This document shows, piece after piece, positions 44,075 to 53,142 of a stretch of 64,000 nt of DNA. Positions within the stretch are counted from its first letter, which is position 1; each line of letters starts with the position of its first letter. Below the pieces are notes generated by a model, which saw nothing but the letters and a program-made list of their open reading frames with translations, had not been told where the DNA came from and searched no databases. Source of the stretch: Xanthobacteraceae bacterium (GTDB lineage: Bacteria; Pseudomonadota; Alphaproteobacteria; Rhizobiales; Xanthobacteraceae); contig JARBUD010000009.1 of the NCBI GenBank assembly GCA_029239875.1, forward strand, positions 1 to 64,000, given 5' to 3'. A program made the position numbers and the translations under genes.

Positions 44075-45106
44075 TCAGGGGCGCACGGCCTCGTCGAGCG
44101 ACGCGAAGATCCGGAAGACGAGGGTCTTGCGGTCGAGATTGTACACGTCGGCGTCGACCGCGGCGCGGCGAACCTTCTCCCACACCTCCGGCAGCCGTGC
44201 AAGGCGAACGGCGGTGCTCTGGCGCCGCCCCGTGGCGTGGTCGGAGACCCAGTCCTCGACGGTCGAGACGAAGCTTTCCAGCGCCCCTCCCCGATCGCCC
44301 TGCAGCTTCTCGCCAAGCGCGTGCAGCGCCTTCGGGTCGACATCCGGAAGGCTGTCGAGCAGCACGCTGGTGGCGTTGCGCACGGCGAGCCCGTCGCCGG
44401 AGAGCAGGCTCAGCGCCTCGCGCACGCTGCCGCCGGAAGCTTCCGCCGCCTCGGCGAAACGGGAGCGGTCGAGGTCCGGCAGGACGTCGGAGAGGTCCTC
44501 CAGCGCCGCGACGACTTCCTCGCCGGTCAGTGCGCGCAGCGGCACCATGCGGCAGCGCGAGCGGATGGTCGGCAAGAGCTGGCCCGGCGCGTGGCTGACC
44601 AGCAGGAACAGCGAGCGGTTCGGCGGCTCCTCGAGCGTTTTCAGCAGCGCGTTGGCGCCCTGCGCATTCATCTCGTCGAGCGTGTCGACGACGCAGACCC
44701 GCCAGCCGCCGAGCGCCGCCGTGGAGCCGAAGAAGGAGCGCACCTTGCGCACCTGCTCGGCCGGAATCATCGAGGGCAGTTTGCCGCTGTCGTTCGGCGT
44801 GCGCCGCAGCACCAGAAGGTCGGGATGCGACAGCGCCGCGACCTGCCGCGCGGCCGGATGGGCGGGATCAATGGCAAGCGAATGCGCCGGCGCGGCGCCG
44901 CCGGACAGCACGAAGCGCGCAATCGTGTAGGCCAGCGTCGCCTTGCCGATGCCTTCCGCGCCGCCAAGCAGCAGCGCATGCGGCAGCCGGCCGGCGTCCC
45001 AGGCGGCGCGCACCATGGCCTGTGCTTCCTCATGGCCGATGAGGCGCGCGCGCTCGCGCGGCGTCGGCGCGGAGCCGAAGCGGTCGCCTTCGGGGGCGTC
45101 GCTCAT
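44075..45106 (-). CDS. holB: DNA polymerase III subunit delta'
   Basis: A 343-residue clamp-loader subunit. The AAA+ region starts [38 protein letters not shown] (Walker A-like [10 protein letters not shown]), with [24 protein letters not shown] and the SRC arginine-finger motif in [12 protein letters not shown]. The C-terminal collar domain ends DEAVRP. The start [10 protein letters not shown] overlaps the tmk stop by four bases. The tmk-holB-metG-tatD order is a classic operon. Confidence 0.93.
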   Translation of the reverse strand: MSDAPEGDRFGSAPTPRERARLIGHEEAQAMVRAAWDAGRLPHALLLGGAEGIGKATLAYTIARFVLSGGAAPAHSLAIDPAHPAARQVAALSHPDLLVLRRTPNDSGKLPSMIPAEQVRKVRSFFGSTAALGGWRVCVVDTLDEMNAQGANALLKTLEEPPNRSLFLLVSHAPGQLLPTIRSRCRMVPLRALTGEEVVAALEDLSDVLPDLDRSRFAEAAEASGGSVREALSLLSGDGLAVRNATSVLLDSLPDVDPKALHALGEKLQGDRGGALESFVSTVEDWVSDHATGRRQSTAVRLARLPEVWEKVRRAAVDADVYNLDRKTLVFRIFASLDEAVRP

Positions 45107-45834
45107 CGGCGCGCCCTCCGGCGCGGCTGGGCGGGACGCAGCCGCTCCTGCACGGCGGCCCAGACGGCCTCGGCCACCGTGTCGGCGTCGGGCCGGGCAT
45201 CGATCAGCACGCAGCGCTGCGGCTCGCTCTCGGCGAGTTCGCGGAACGCCTCGCGCAGCTTGCGGTGGAAGCTCAGCCCCTCGCTCTCGAAGCGGTCGGC
45301 GCCGCTCCCTGAGCGCGCGGCGGCGCGGGAGAGCCCCTCCTCCGCCGGAATGTCGAGGATCAGTGTGAGATCCGGCCGCGTCTCGCCGACCGTGACCTCC
45401 TCCAGCGCCGCGATGAGGCGCGGATCGATATTGCCGAGCGCACCCTGATAGACGCGGGTGGAATCGGCGAAGCGGTCGCACACCACCCAGGCGCCGCGCG
45501 CCAGCGCCGGGCGTATGGTGGCATCGAGATGGTCGGCTCGCGCGGCCGCGAACAGCGCCGCCTCGGCCAGCGGACCGAGCGGCTTGGCGGCGCCGGAGAG
45601 GATGAGGTGGCGCATGATCTCGGCACCGGTCGAGCCGCCCGGCTCACGCGTCGCCACCGCCTCGATGCCGAGCTCGGCCAGCTTCTCGCGTAGCCGGCGC
45701 ACCTGCGTCGACTTGCCGGCGCCCTCCCCGCCCTCGAAGGTGATGAAGCGGCCGGGCGCCGGGGCACGCGCGCGGCGGATCGCCGTGACGTTCCCGTCGG
45801 TTTTCTCGGCCTTGTCGGTCTTGCGCGGCGGCAT
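45103..45834 (-). CDS. tmk: Thymidylate kinase
   Basis: Phosphorylates dTMP to dTDP. The 243-residue protein has a 27-residue basic N-terminal extension, then FITFEGGEGAGKSTQ (P-loop), the DR motif in VVCDRFADSTRVYQG and the LID in SGSGADRFESEGLSFH. The C-terminal tail [10 protein letters not shown] is basic. The extension makes the start uncertain (a start nearer RFITFEGG would also fit). It lies ten bases after the carboxypeptidase gene. Confidence 0.94.
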   Translation of the reverse strand: MPPRKTDKAEKTDGNVTAIRRARAPAPGRFITFEGGEGAGKSTQVRRLREKLAELGIEAVATREPGGSTGAEIMRHLILSGAAKPLGPLAEAALFAAARADHLDATIRPALARGAWVVCDRFADSTRVYQGALGNIDPRLIAALEEVTVGETRPDLTLILDIPAEEGLSRAAARSGSGADRFESEGLSFHRKLREAFRELAESEPQRCVLIDARPDADTVAEAVWAAVQERLRPAQPRRRARR

Positions 45835-45844
45835 GCTCGGCGCG

Positions 45845-47098
45845 TCAGCTTTGCGTGGCGCTTGTCAGCTTGGCGTAGCCCTGCCGCAGCAGGCTCACCA
45901 CCAGCTCATAGGCGCCGTCCATGGCGCGGCGCCATAGCGGCCCCTCCGGCACGGATTCGGCGGCGATCAGCGGCACCGCCAGCGCCAGCTGGTCGCCGCG
46001 ATAGACGTCGAGCTGGGCAAGCTGCTGGCCCTTCTCTACCGGGGCGCGGATCGGCCCGTCGAAGCGGATCTTGGCGGTGACACGCTCGTCGCCGGTGCGC
46101 GGCACCAGCACCCGGATGGCCCCGGTGCCGGTGAGCGGCGCGCCGCCACGCTCGCCGCCATAGAGCGTCGCCTCGCCGACGACCTGGCCGGGCTCGAACA
46201 GCAGGCGGGATTCGAAGGAGCGGAAGCCCCATTCGAGCAGCCTGCGCGCGTCCTCGGCCCGCTCCTTCTCGCTCTTGCCGCCGAGGATGACGACGATGAG
46301 TCGCTGGTTGTTCTGCACCGCCGAGCCGACGAGGTTGAAGCCGCCTTCCTTCAGATAGCCGGTCATGAAGCCGTCGGCGCCCAGGCTCATGCCCAGCAGC
46401 GGGTTGCGGTTGCTCTGGCGGATCTTGCTCCAGAGGAAGTCCGGCTCGCTGAAGATCTTATAGAGGTCGGGGTAGTCGCGGATGATGTGGGTGGCGATCT
46501 TCGCCATGTCCCGCGCCGTGGTCTTCTGGTCGGGATCGGACAGGCCGTTGGAATTGTGGAAGCTGGAGCCGGTCAGGCCGAGCCGCTTGGCCTCCTCGTT
46601 CATCTTCACCGAGAAGCCGAGCTCGTTGCCGGAGATGCCTTCGGCCAGGATGATGGTGGCGTCGTTGCCGGACGGGATGATGGCGCCGCGCAGCAGGTCG
46701 CTGACCTTGATCGAGCTGTTCAGCGCCGCGAACATGGTGGCGCCGCCGGAAGGCGCGCCGCCCCGCCGCCAGGCGTATTCGGAGACCTTGAATTCGGTAT
46801 CGGGCGACAGCCGGCCCTCGGTGATCTCGCGGAAGATCACGGCGAGGCTCATCAGCTTGGCGATGCTGCCCGGTGCGCTCTGCGTGTCCGCCGCCTTCTC
46901 GAACAGCACCGTGCCGCTCTCGAAATCCATCAGGAGGGCCTGCGGCGCGGCGATCTCCGGCTGCGTCTGCGCGAGCGCGGGCAGCACGAAGGCGGCAAGG
47001 CAGAAGAGGACGAGAGAGGCGAGGAAAACCGTCCGGAGGGTGGCGGTCCCGCCGGGGATGCTTTGGTCGGGGCTCATCATGCGCGGCATGCTCAACAA
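45845..47098 (-). CDS. D-alanyl-D-alanine carboxypeptidase (PBP5/6 family), KTG motif changed to MTG
   Basis: A 417-residue exported penicillin-binding protein. A signal peptide (hydrophobic about 21-43, ending LPALAQT) is followed by the S11 peptidase domain with SIAKLMS (SxxK) and PSGNDA (SxN). At the place of the third motif the sequence reads ADGFMTGYLKEGG, so the usual Lys of KTG is Met. The C-terminal beta domain (about 300-390) and an amphipathic membrane-binding end (YELVVSLLRQGYAKL) are present. It trims peptidoglycan side chains; the Met change could lower or alter activity. It lies between rlpA and tmk. Confidence 0.9.
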   Translation of the reverse strand: MLSMPRMMSPDQSIPGGTATLRTVFLASLVLFCLAAFVLPALAQTQPEIAAPQALLMDFESGTVLFEKAADTQSAPGSIAKLMSLAVIFREITEGRLSPDTEFKVSEYAWRRGGAPSGGATMFAALNSSIKVSDLLRGAIIPSGNDATIILAEGISGNELGFSVKMNEEAKRLGLTGSSFHNSNGLSDPDQKTTARDMAKIATHIIRDYPDLYKIFSEPDFLWSKIRQSNRNPLLGMSLGADGFMTGYLKEGGFNLVGSAVQNNQRLIVVILGGKSEKERAEDARRLLEWGFRSFESRLLFEPGQVVGEATLYGGERGGAPLTGTGAIRVLVPRTGDERVTAKIRFDGPIRAPVEKGQQLAQLDVYRGDQLALAVPLIAAESVPEGPLWRRAMDGAYELVVSLLRQGYAKLTSATQS

Positions 47099-47171
47099 CC
47101 CTCCCCCGGCTCAAGGCAGAGTTAGCAGCCGGCGGGGGCCGCCGCAATGCGGCGCGTAGGCGGAGGGAAAA

Positions 47172-48218
47172 TCAGTAGAGGCCGCGGCCGGTGTCGACGC
47201 CGGGGGCAGCATAGCCCATGACCGGCTGCGCGCCGACGACCCAGCCCGTGGGCGCGCCCGAGGCGGCCGGCTGGGCGGCGGGTGCGGGCGGCGCGGGGCG
47301 CACCGGCGGCTGCCAGCTCGCCACCTGCACCGGGCGGGCGGGGGCGGGCTTCGCCGGGGCCATGGCGGGCGCCGGCAGCGGCGCAGAAGCGACCGCGGCA
47401 GGGCGCGGCTTGGAAGCGACGCGCACCGGCGCGATCCGGCTCGGAGCGGCGGGCGCCTGCGCCACCTGCTCCTCGGCGCCGTCGCCGAGATCGAACGGCC
47501 GGCTCGTCGGCACCGGCACGGCGCCCATGGTTCCGCGCAGCGAGCCGGCGGAAGCGACCATCACGTTCGGCATGTCGGCGGGCTTGCCGTTGGTGCGCAG
47601 CGTCGAGGCGAGCTGGACGTCGTCGGAACCTTCGAGCGGCGCGCGGCCGACATATTCGACCCGCACGCGGGCGGTGCCGCGGCCCTTGAAGCCGAGCAGG
47701 TCGGCAGCACGCTGCGAGACGTCGATCACGCGGTTGTCGTGATAGGGACCGCGGTCGTTCACGCGCACCACCATCGAGCGACCGTTCTGCACGTTGGTCA
47801 CGCGCACATAGGACGGCATCGGCAGCGTCGGATGCGCCGCGGCGATGGAGTGCATGTCGAAGATTTCGCCATTGGCGGTCAGGCGGCCGTGGAAGTCGTC
47901 GCCGTACCAGGAGGCGAGACCCTCGGCGCGGTAACTCGTCGGCTCCGCGGGTACATAGGTCTTGCCGGCCACGACATAGGGCTTGCCGACGCGATAGGCG
48001 CCGCCGCCCTTGGGCACCGGCTGGCCGAAGGCGATCACGCGCGGGCTGGCGGAGACGCCGTATTTGGGATCGATCCGGCTGGAGAGCTTGTTGCCGCCAC
48101 TGCAGTTGGCGACGAGAAGCCCGACGCCGCAGAGCGCAACGATGCGCCCCACGCGAGCGGCGGTTCCACGTGCCGAAACAATACCGGCGGCTCGAGCAAG
48201 AGCTGGAATCGTCCCCAT
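47172..48218 (-). CDS. rlpA: RlpA-like septal/lytic transglycosylase family protein
   Basis: A 348-residue exported protein. A hydrophobic segment (25-38) ends in LLVANC, a lipobox-like site with Cys39 but an unusual Asn before it. The double-psi beta-barrel (about 100-200) has GLASWYGDDFHGRLTANGE, AAAHPTLPMPSYVRVTN and the catalytic-type VVRVNDRGPY. The last 120 residues are Ala/Pro-rich and carry no SPOR domain, unlike E. coli RlpA. It heads the carboxypeptidase-tmk-holB-metG run, so cell-wall and replication genes share a transcript. Confidence 0.9.
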   Translation of the reverse strand: MGTIPALARAAGIVSARGTAARVGRIVALCGVGLLVANCSGGNKLSSRIDPKYGVSASPRVIAFGQPVPKGGGAYRVGKPYVVAGKTYVPAEPTSYRAEGLASWYGDDFHGRLTANGEIFDMHSIAAAHPTLPMPSYVRVTNVQNGRSMVVRVNDRGPYHDNRVIDVSQRAADLLGFKGRGTARVRVEYVGRAPLEGSDDVQLASTLRTNGKPADMPNVMVASAGSLRGTMGAVPVPTSRPFDLGDGAEEQVAQAPAAPSRIAPVRVASKPRPAAVASAPLPAPAMAPAKPAPARPVQVASWQPPVRPAPPAPAAQPAASGAPTGWVVGAQPVMGYAAPGVDTGRGLY

Positions 48219-48560
48219 TCACCCCGACCGCTTTACAGCGCCCTGCCCCGCGGCCCGCGTCATTGATCGCGCAGGCCAGAAAGAGACGGGCGCACCTCAC
48301 CCAAGATCAATGGCCAAGATAGCCACGATCCCACTCCATGTCCCTCAGGAGGCTGCCCGAGTGAGGCGAAAATGCGGCGCATCGTCCATCATGGTGAACG
48401 AAGCGTAAGTAACGGTAGGTCAAAGGTATTCCAGCGTGGCGGGTTTCGCCCTGGGGTTGTGGCGCCCAGAATCCGCCCAATAGTTCGGCTCAGGGCGAAT
48501 CCTGCCCTGTAAGGCGCGGCCGGCAGGTGCCGACCGCCCTCCTCCGCGTCCGATCGTCCG
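48219..48560. other. Intergenic region without recognised gene
   Basis: 342 bases between the rlpA start and the HdeA-like stop. The part next to rlpA should hold its promoter. No tRNA fold, repeat copy or convincing short reading frame was found. A weak hairpin, GCCGGCAGGTGCCGACCGC, lies close to the HdeA-like stop without a T-run. Confidence 0.6.
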
Positions 48561-48848
48561 CTACTTGTCGCCCAGCACCGAGTCCGAGGCGGTGATGAGC
48601 CCAAGCGATGGGTTCATGCCGCAATAGCCGCCGAGCTTCTCGGCGTTGTTGACGAACTTGTCGGTGTCGATGACCGGCGGGGCGTCCTCGTCCTTATAAT
48701 AGGCGTCGAGCCAAGTGAGGATGATCCCGATCGTCTCCTTGTCGCTGTCGACGAACTGCTTGCAGGTCATCGTCGACAGGTCCCACTTCTCCGCCGCTGC
48801 CGGCGTCAGGCTGGCGATCAGCGCCGCGATCGCGAATGCGTATTTCAT
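48561..48848 (-). CDS. HdeA/HdeB-like periplasmic protein
   Basis: A 95-residue protein with a clear signal peptide (MKYAFAIAALIASLTPAAAE) and a small mature domain. Two cysteines (MTCKQF and GGYCGM) are placed as in HdeA, where they form one disulfide, and GIILTWLDAYYKDEDAP matches the family's central helix. HdeA chaperones stop acid-induced clumping in the periplasm, but many alphaproteobacterial relatives have no shown role. The ATG at 48848 was chosen over an earlier start because it opens the signal peptide directly. Single gene. Confidence 0.8.
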   Translation of the reverse strand: MKYAFAIAALIASLTPAAAEKWDLSTMTCKQFVDSDKETIGIILTWLDAYYKDEDAPPVIDTDKFVNNAEKLGGYCGMNPSLGLITASDSVLGDK

Positions 48849-48986
48849 ACCCGTCCCCACCCTTGTGCCGCACGGTTCGGCGACGGCGCATGGTGCGCCG
48901 AGTGCCACCAAAATACCATGACGGAAAAGCGGGGAGACGACAGATATTTGAGGGCCGGCGGCGGCATCCCGAGGATGCCTGAGGGA

Positions 48987-50408
48987 TCAGCCGACCGTCG
49001 CGGTCTCCGGCATGAGCCGGGCATAGAGCGAAGATAGCCGCTCGCGGTAGCGCTCTTCGGAGAACAGCGCCGCCTGCGCCCGGCCCCGTGCGGAGAGCGT
49101 CTCGCGCAGCGCCGCATCCGTCGAGATCGTCTTTATGGCGTCGGCGATGGCTCGCGGGTCGTAGGGGTCGACCAGCAGCGCGGCGTCTCCGGCGACTTCC
49201 GGGATCGAGGCGGTGTTGGAGGTGATCACCGGCGTGCCGAGCGACATCGCCTCCAGCACCGGCAGGCCAAAGCCCTCATAGAGCGAGGGGAAGACTAGCG
49301 CCTTGGCGCCGCGGATGAGGCTCACCAGCAGCGGGAACGGCGCGTAGTCGAAGCGGCGCACGCGGTCGCGGGTGAAGGTGAGGTTGTCGAGCTGCTCCAG
49401 ATAGCGGTTGGAGCCCTCGTTGAGGAAGCGCAGCTCCTCCCCCGCCTTCCACGCGGTCTTGCCGAGCAGCACCAGCGGCTCCTCGACCTGCGACGCCAGA
49501 TAGGCCTCGATCAGGCGGGAGATGTTCTTTTTCGGCTCGATGGCGCCGAAGAACAGGAAATAGCCCTTGTAGGTGAGGCCGAAGGCCCCCTCCACTTCCT
49601 CGCGCACGAGGTCGTCCGGCTTGTCGGCGTATTTCTTCGGGATCGAGACGGCCTGGTAGGTATTGGTGATCCGCTCCTCCGGATAGTCGAACAGCTCGAC
49701 GATGTCCTTCTTCGACGCCTCGGAGACGGTGACGATATGGTCGGCGCGCTTGAGCACGCCCTGGATCATCCGCTTGTACATCTTCTTGTTGTCGAGCGTG
49801 GTGAAGGGCAGGCGCAGCGGCACGAGGTCGTGCAGCGTGTAGATGTTGCGCGTGCCCGGCAGCCGGATCGGCAGCGGGTAGGTCCAGTGCATCAGGTCGG
49901 GCCGCGTGACGCCGCCGACGGTGAGGAAATGCTTGTAGGCGCGGAAGTGCCAGTAGCTGCGCGAGAACAGCTCCGGCGCATTCCAGATCTGGTCGTAATG
50001 CGGCATGCGCGACTGGAAGGTGCGGGTGATGACCTTGCCCGTCATCGGCACCGGCCGCGCGCGCAGGCCGAGCGGCGAGGTGCACAGCTGCACCAGCCGC
50101 CGGCTCAGCTCGAGAAAGAAGGAGGGGGAGCCGGCATTCGGATCGAAGAAGGAGATCTCCCGCAGCAGGGGGTCCGTGCTGGGGGATGCACGGGTGCCGT
50201 AGAGGATCTCCGTCCGATAGCCGAGCTCACCACAGGCGAAGCTGAGGTTGCGGGCATAGGTGGCGACACCCGTGCCCGTCTCCAGCGCAAGGTTGTAGCC
50301 GTCGATCATCACGGTTCCGCGGTGCGCAGACCGCGGAACCGCCGACGGACGCGGCGCCTGCTGGAGCGGAGGAGCTCCCGCGCCGCTCTCGTCACCCCGC
50401 AACAGCAT
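48987..50408 (-). CDS. GT4-family glycosyltransferase, mannosyl type
   Basis: A 473-residue GT-B glycosyltransferase without membrane helices. The N-terminal part has [23 protein letters not shown]. The C-terminal GT4 domain has [21 protein letters not shown] and [22 protein letters not shown], the E-x7-E nucleotide-sugar motif. GDP-mannose is a likely donor because manC is in the same operon. The ATG at 50408 overlaps the upstream gene by 17 bases and follows GGAGGCCC; a start at 50309 (MIDGYNL) is also possible. It is the last gene of the manC operon. Confidence 0.88.
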   Translation of the reverse strand: MLLRGDESGAGAPPLQQAPRPSAVPRSAHRGTVMIDGYNLALETGTGVATYARNLSFACGELGYRTEILYGTRASPSTDPLLREISFFDPNAGSPSFFLELSRRLVQLCTSPLGLRARPVPMTGKVITRTFQSRMPHYDQIWNAPELFSRSYWHFRAYKHFLTVGGVTRPDLMHWTYPLPIRLPGTRNIYTLHDLVPLRLPFTTLDNKKMYKRMIQGVLKRADHIVTVSEASKKDIVELFDYPEERITNTYQAVSIPKKYADKPDDLVREEVEGAFGLTYKGYFLFFGAIEPKKNISRLIEAYLASQVEEPLVLLGKTAWKAGEELRFLNEGSNRYLEQLDNLTFTRDRVRRFDYAPFPLLVSLIRGAKALVFPSLYEGFGLPVLEAMSLGTPVITSNTASIPEVAGDAALLVDPYDPRAIADAIKTISTDAALRETLSARGRAQAALFSEERYRERLSSLYARLMPETATVG

Positions 50409-51462
50409 GGGCCTCCGGCACCCGCGCCTTGGGCGGGGCCGCGCCGCCGCCATGGGCATAGGGAATGTCGCGGATCAGAGGATGCTCGAAGATGCTGCCT
50501 CCCTTAGGCGCGCTGATCGGCGCGACGTCGATCGGGAAGGCATCGATGAGCGGATCGATGTCGAAGTCGACCGGCTCCCAGGCGAGGTCGATCGACCACA
50601 TCAGGTGCTCCCAGTCGGTCGGCTTGTTGCGGCGCTGGACATAGACCGGCAGATGGGTGCGCCCGAGCCCCTGATAGAGGTCGGTGATGCGCAAATCGTA
50701 GCCGTCGTCCGGGTCGAGCTTGCGGTTGATCAGCCCGTCCGGCGCGCCGCGCGGAGAGAAGTAGAGGCAGGGTATGCCGTAGCTCTCGGCGAACACCATG
50801 CCGTGCAGGCTGGTGGAGACGAGGCGCTTGCAGGCGAGGATCTCGTCCAGCTTCTCGCGCATCGATTCCGCGCTGATGGCGGTCAGCGTGTTGATGATGC
50901 GCACGCTGCCCTCGAGTTCCTTCGGAATGTGGTAGCGCTCATAGGCCTCGCGCGGCTTGGTATCGAGCGCGCGGTCGGTGAGGTCGGAGAGATGGACGAT
51001 GACGCCCACCTCCCACTTCTTCTCGATCTTCGGGTTGTAGAAGCGCGGCAGCGCCCACACCGGATCGCCGTAGACCGGCGCGCCGACCGCGTTCTCCTCG
51101 CCGAGGAGGGCGCGGCCGACCGGGCCGCGCGTGGCGTAGACGCGGTAGCGCGTCGCCGGATCGGGCCGGAAGAGGACGCGTTCGCCCTCCTGCCCGGGCT
51201 GGAGATAGCGCGACGAGCCGGTGCCCCAGATCGAGACGTCCCCGCCCTTCAGGTTCTGCGCGATGGTACCGACCGCCGCCATGCGCGTGCTGGCGGCATC
51301 ATGCGCCTGGTGGATGACGGGTTTCCCCGAGACGAGGGCCACCATGACCGGACTGAGGGCGTCGCCCAGGTTCAGGTAGTGCTGGACCTTGGTAGCGGCG
51401 GCCCAGGTGAGCGGGACGGCGCCCTTGTCCCGGACGATGTTGCGCAATGTGGCTTCGGTCAC
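50392..51462 (-). CDS. Polysaccharide pyruvyl transferase-like protein, single domain
   Basis: A 356-residue protein of the polysaccharide pyruvyl transferase family. HYLNLGDALSPVMVAL at the N-terminus is the typical NxGD motif, WGTGSSRYL follows, and LVSTSLHGMVFAESYGIPCLYF holds the conserved SLHG...A..YGIP. Known members add pyruvate ketals from PEP to sugars of exopolysaccharides; enolase-derived PEP is the donor. It is clearly a paralogue of both halves of the 730-residue protein at 55328-57520. It lies 25 bases after manC. Confidence 0.85.
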   Translation of the reverse strand: MTEATLRNIVRDKGAVPLTWAAATKVQHYLNLGDALSPVMVALVSGKPVIHQAHDAASTRMAAVGTIAQNLKGGDVSIWGTGSSRYLQPGQEGERVLFRPDPATRYRVYATRGPVGRALLGEENAVGAPVYGDPVWALPRFYNPKIEKKWEVGVIVHLSDLTDRALDTKPREAYERYHIPKELEGSVRIINTLTAISAESMREKLDEILACKRLVSTSLHGMVFAESYGIPCLYFSPRGAPDGLINRKLDPDDGYDLRITDLYQGLGRTHLPVYVQRRNKPTDWEHLMWSIDLAWEPVDFDIDPLIDAFPIDVAPISAPKGGSIFEHPLIRDIPYAHGGGAAPPKARVPEAHAVAG

Positions 51463-51487
51463 GTCGCTTGATCCTTCTTGGGTTCGC

Positions 51488-52936
51488 TCAGGAGACGGCG
51501 ACGGCCGCGGCGGTCTCGACGCGGTTATAGACGTCGTCGAGCCGCACGATGTCGTCCTCGCCGAGATAGGAGCCGACCTGCACCTCGATGAGCTCGAGCG
51601 GTATGCGCCCGGGATTGGTCAGGCGGTGGACGGCGCCGAGCGGGATGTAGGTCGACTCGTTCTCCTGAAGCATGGAGACGGTCTCGCCGACAGTGACTTC
51701 GGCGGTGCCGTGCACGACGATCCAGTGCTCGGAGCGGTGGTGGTGCTTCTGCAGCGACAGCCGCTCACCCGGATCGACGATGATCTTCTTCACCCGGAAA
51801 CGGCCGCCGAGATTGATGGTCTCGTAGCTGCCCCACGGCCGGTGCATCTTGGGATGCTCGTTGGCCTCGTTGCGGCGCTCGGCCTTGAGCGAGGCCACGA
51901 GGTGCTTCACCTCTTCCGAGCGCTCGGAGGGCATGACCAGCACGGCGTCGCCGGTGGCGATGACCGAGAGCCCTTCCACGCCGATGGCCGCGACCAGCGG
52001 GCCTTCGGAATGGACATAGGAATTGGCGGAGTCGATGACCCGCACCGAGCCGCGCTGCACGTTGCCCTTCTCGTCCGCCGCGCCGATCTCGCGCATGGCG
52101 TTCCAGCTGCCGACGTCGGACCAGGGGAAGCTGCCTTCGACCACCGCCGCGCGGCTCGTGCGCTCCAGCACGGCATAGTCGATGGACAGGCTCGGGGCGG
52201 CGTGGAAATCCGCGCTCAGCCGGCAGAAGCCGAGATCGCTCTTGGAGTCGGCGACGGCGCGGCGTACCGCCTCGACGATCTCCGGCTCGAAGCTCTCCGC
52301 CTCCTCCAGCATCACATGCGCCGGGAAGAGGAAGTTGCCGGAATTCCAGAGATAGCCGGCCTCGACATAGTCGCGCGCCACGTCGGCGGTCGGCTTCTCG
52401 GCGAAGGCCTCGACCTGGGCGGCGGAGCCGCCGTTCAACGCCGCGCCGCGGCGGATGTAGCCGTAGGAGGTGCGCGGCTCGGTCGGGGTGATGCCGAAGG
52501 TCACGATGTGCCCGAGCCCGGCGGCGCCGAGCGCCTTGCCGCAGGCGTCGTGGAAGGAGGCCGTGTCACCGATGACGTGGTCGGCGGCGAGTACGAGCAG
52601 GATCGCCTCCTCGCCATGAAGCTGCTGCGCGAGCAGCGTGGCGGCGATCAGCGCCGGGGCGGAATCGCGGCGCACCGGCTCCAGCAGCACGGTCGGCTCG
52701 ATGCCGATCTCGCGGGCCTGGCGCTGGGCGAAGAAGCGGAACTCGTCATTGGTGACGATGATGGGCGAGGCGAACATGTCGCCCGGCGCCACGCGCTGCA
52801 GCGTGTCCTGGTAGAGCGTGCCACCCGAGGTGGACAGCGGCAGGAACTGCTTCGGCAGCGAATCGCGCGAGATCGGCCACAGTCGTGTGCCGGAGCCGCC
52901 CGCGAGAATGACTGGGACGATCTTGGAGTCGGCCAT
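51488..52936 (-). CDS. manC: Mannose-1-phosphate guanylyltransferase / mannose-6-phosphate isomerase
   Basis: A 482-residue bifunctional enzyme making GDP-mannose. The N-terminal nucleotidyltransferase has LAGGSGTRLWPISRDSLPKQ and FVEAGYLWNSGNFLFP-like residues (here YVEAGYLWNSGNFLFP, about 210-225). The C-terminal cupin isomerase domain has RPWGSYETI, HHHRSEHW and TYIPLGAVHRLTNPG. It is the AlgA/XanB type. The ATG at 52936 follows GAGGAGAAC. It heads a leftward operon with a pyruvyl-transferase-like gene and a GT4 gene, supplying their sugar donor. Confidence 0.95.
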   Translation of the reverse strand: MADSKIVPVILAGGSGTRLWPISRDSLPKQFLPLSTSGGTLYQDTLQRVAPGDMFASPIIVTNDEFRFFAQRQAREIGIEPTVLLEPVRRDSAPALIAATLLAQQLHGEEAILLVLAADHVIGDTASFHDACGKALGAAGLGHIVTFGITPTEPRTSYGYIRRGAALNGGSAAQVEAFAEKPTADVARDYVEAGYLWNSGNFLFPAHVMLEEAESFEPEIVEAVRRAVADSKSDLGFCRLSADFHAAPSLSIDYAVLERTSRAAVVEGSFPWSDVGSWNAMREIGAADEKGNVQRGSVRVIDSANSYVHSEGPLVAAIGVEGLSVIATGDAVLVMPSERSEEVKHLVASLKAERRNEANEHPKMHRPWGSYETINLGGRFRVKKIIVDPGERLSLQKHHHRSEHWIVVHGTAEVTVGETVSMLQENESTYIPLGAVHRLTNPGRIPLELIEVQVGSYLGEDDIVRLDDVYNRVETAAAVAVS

Positions 52937-52971
52937 CGGTGTTCTCCTCACGTTCAACGGTGATGTCGGTA

Positions 52972-53035
52972 ACAAAATACGGTCCGCGTCCTGATATTTC
53001 GCAATTGCGAGATAGTATACATAGGACAAAATACG
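52972..53035 (-). promoter_or_regulatory. Candidate operator/promoter region upstream of manC
   Basis: Within an AT-rich gap, ACAAAATACG occurs twice in the same orientation (52972-52981 and 53026-53035), 54 bases apart. Between them lies a perfect 12-base palindrome, TCGCAATTGCGA (52999-53010), and a GTATAC palindrome at 53015-53020. Such paired direct repeats around a dyad are a common form of regulator binding site. It lies 36-99 bases before the manC start. No regulator can be named. Confidence 0.5.
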
Positions 53036-53142
53036 TCAACATAAAGTCAGTATATGAATTTCATTCCAAATTATGAATATATGTTCCGATTGATAGTGTA
53101 TATATTTGAAATTAGGCGAGAAATAAGGGCGATATACGGCGC

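Noticed and set aside
48219-48560. Possible tRNA or small RNA gene in the gap upstream of rlpA
   Set aside because: No T-loop consensus (GGTTCRA) with matching acceptor stem was found, and no promoter-terminator pair is visible.
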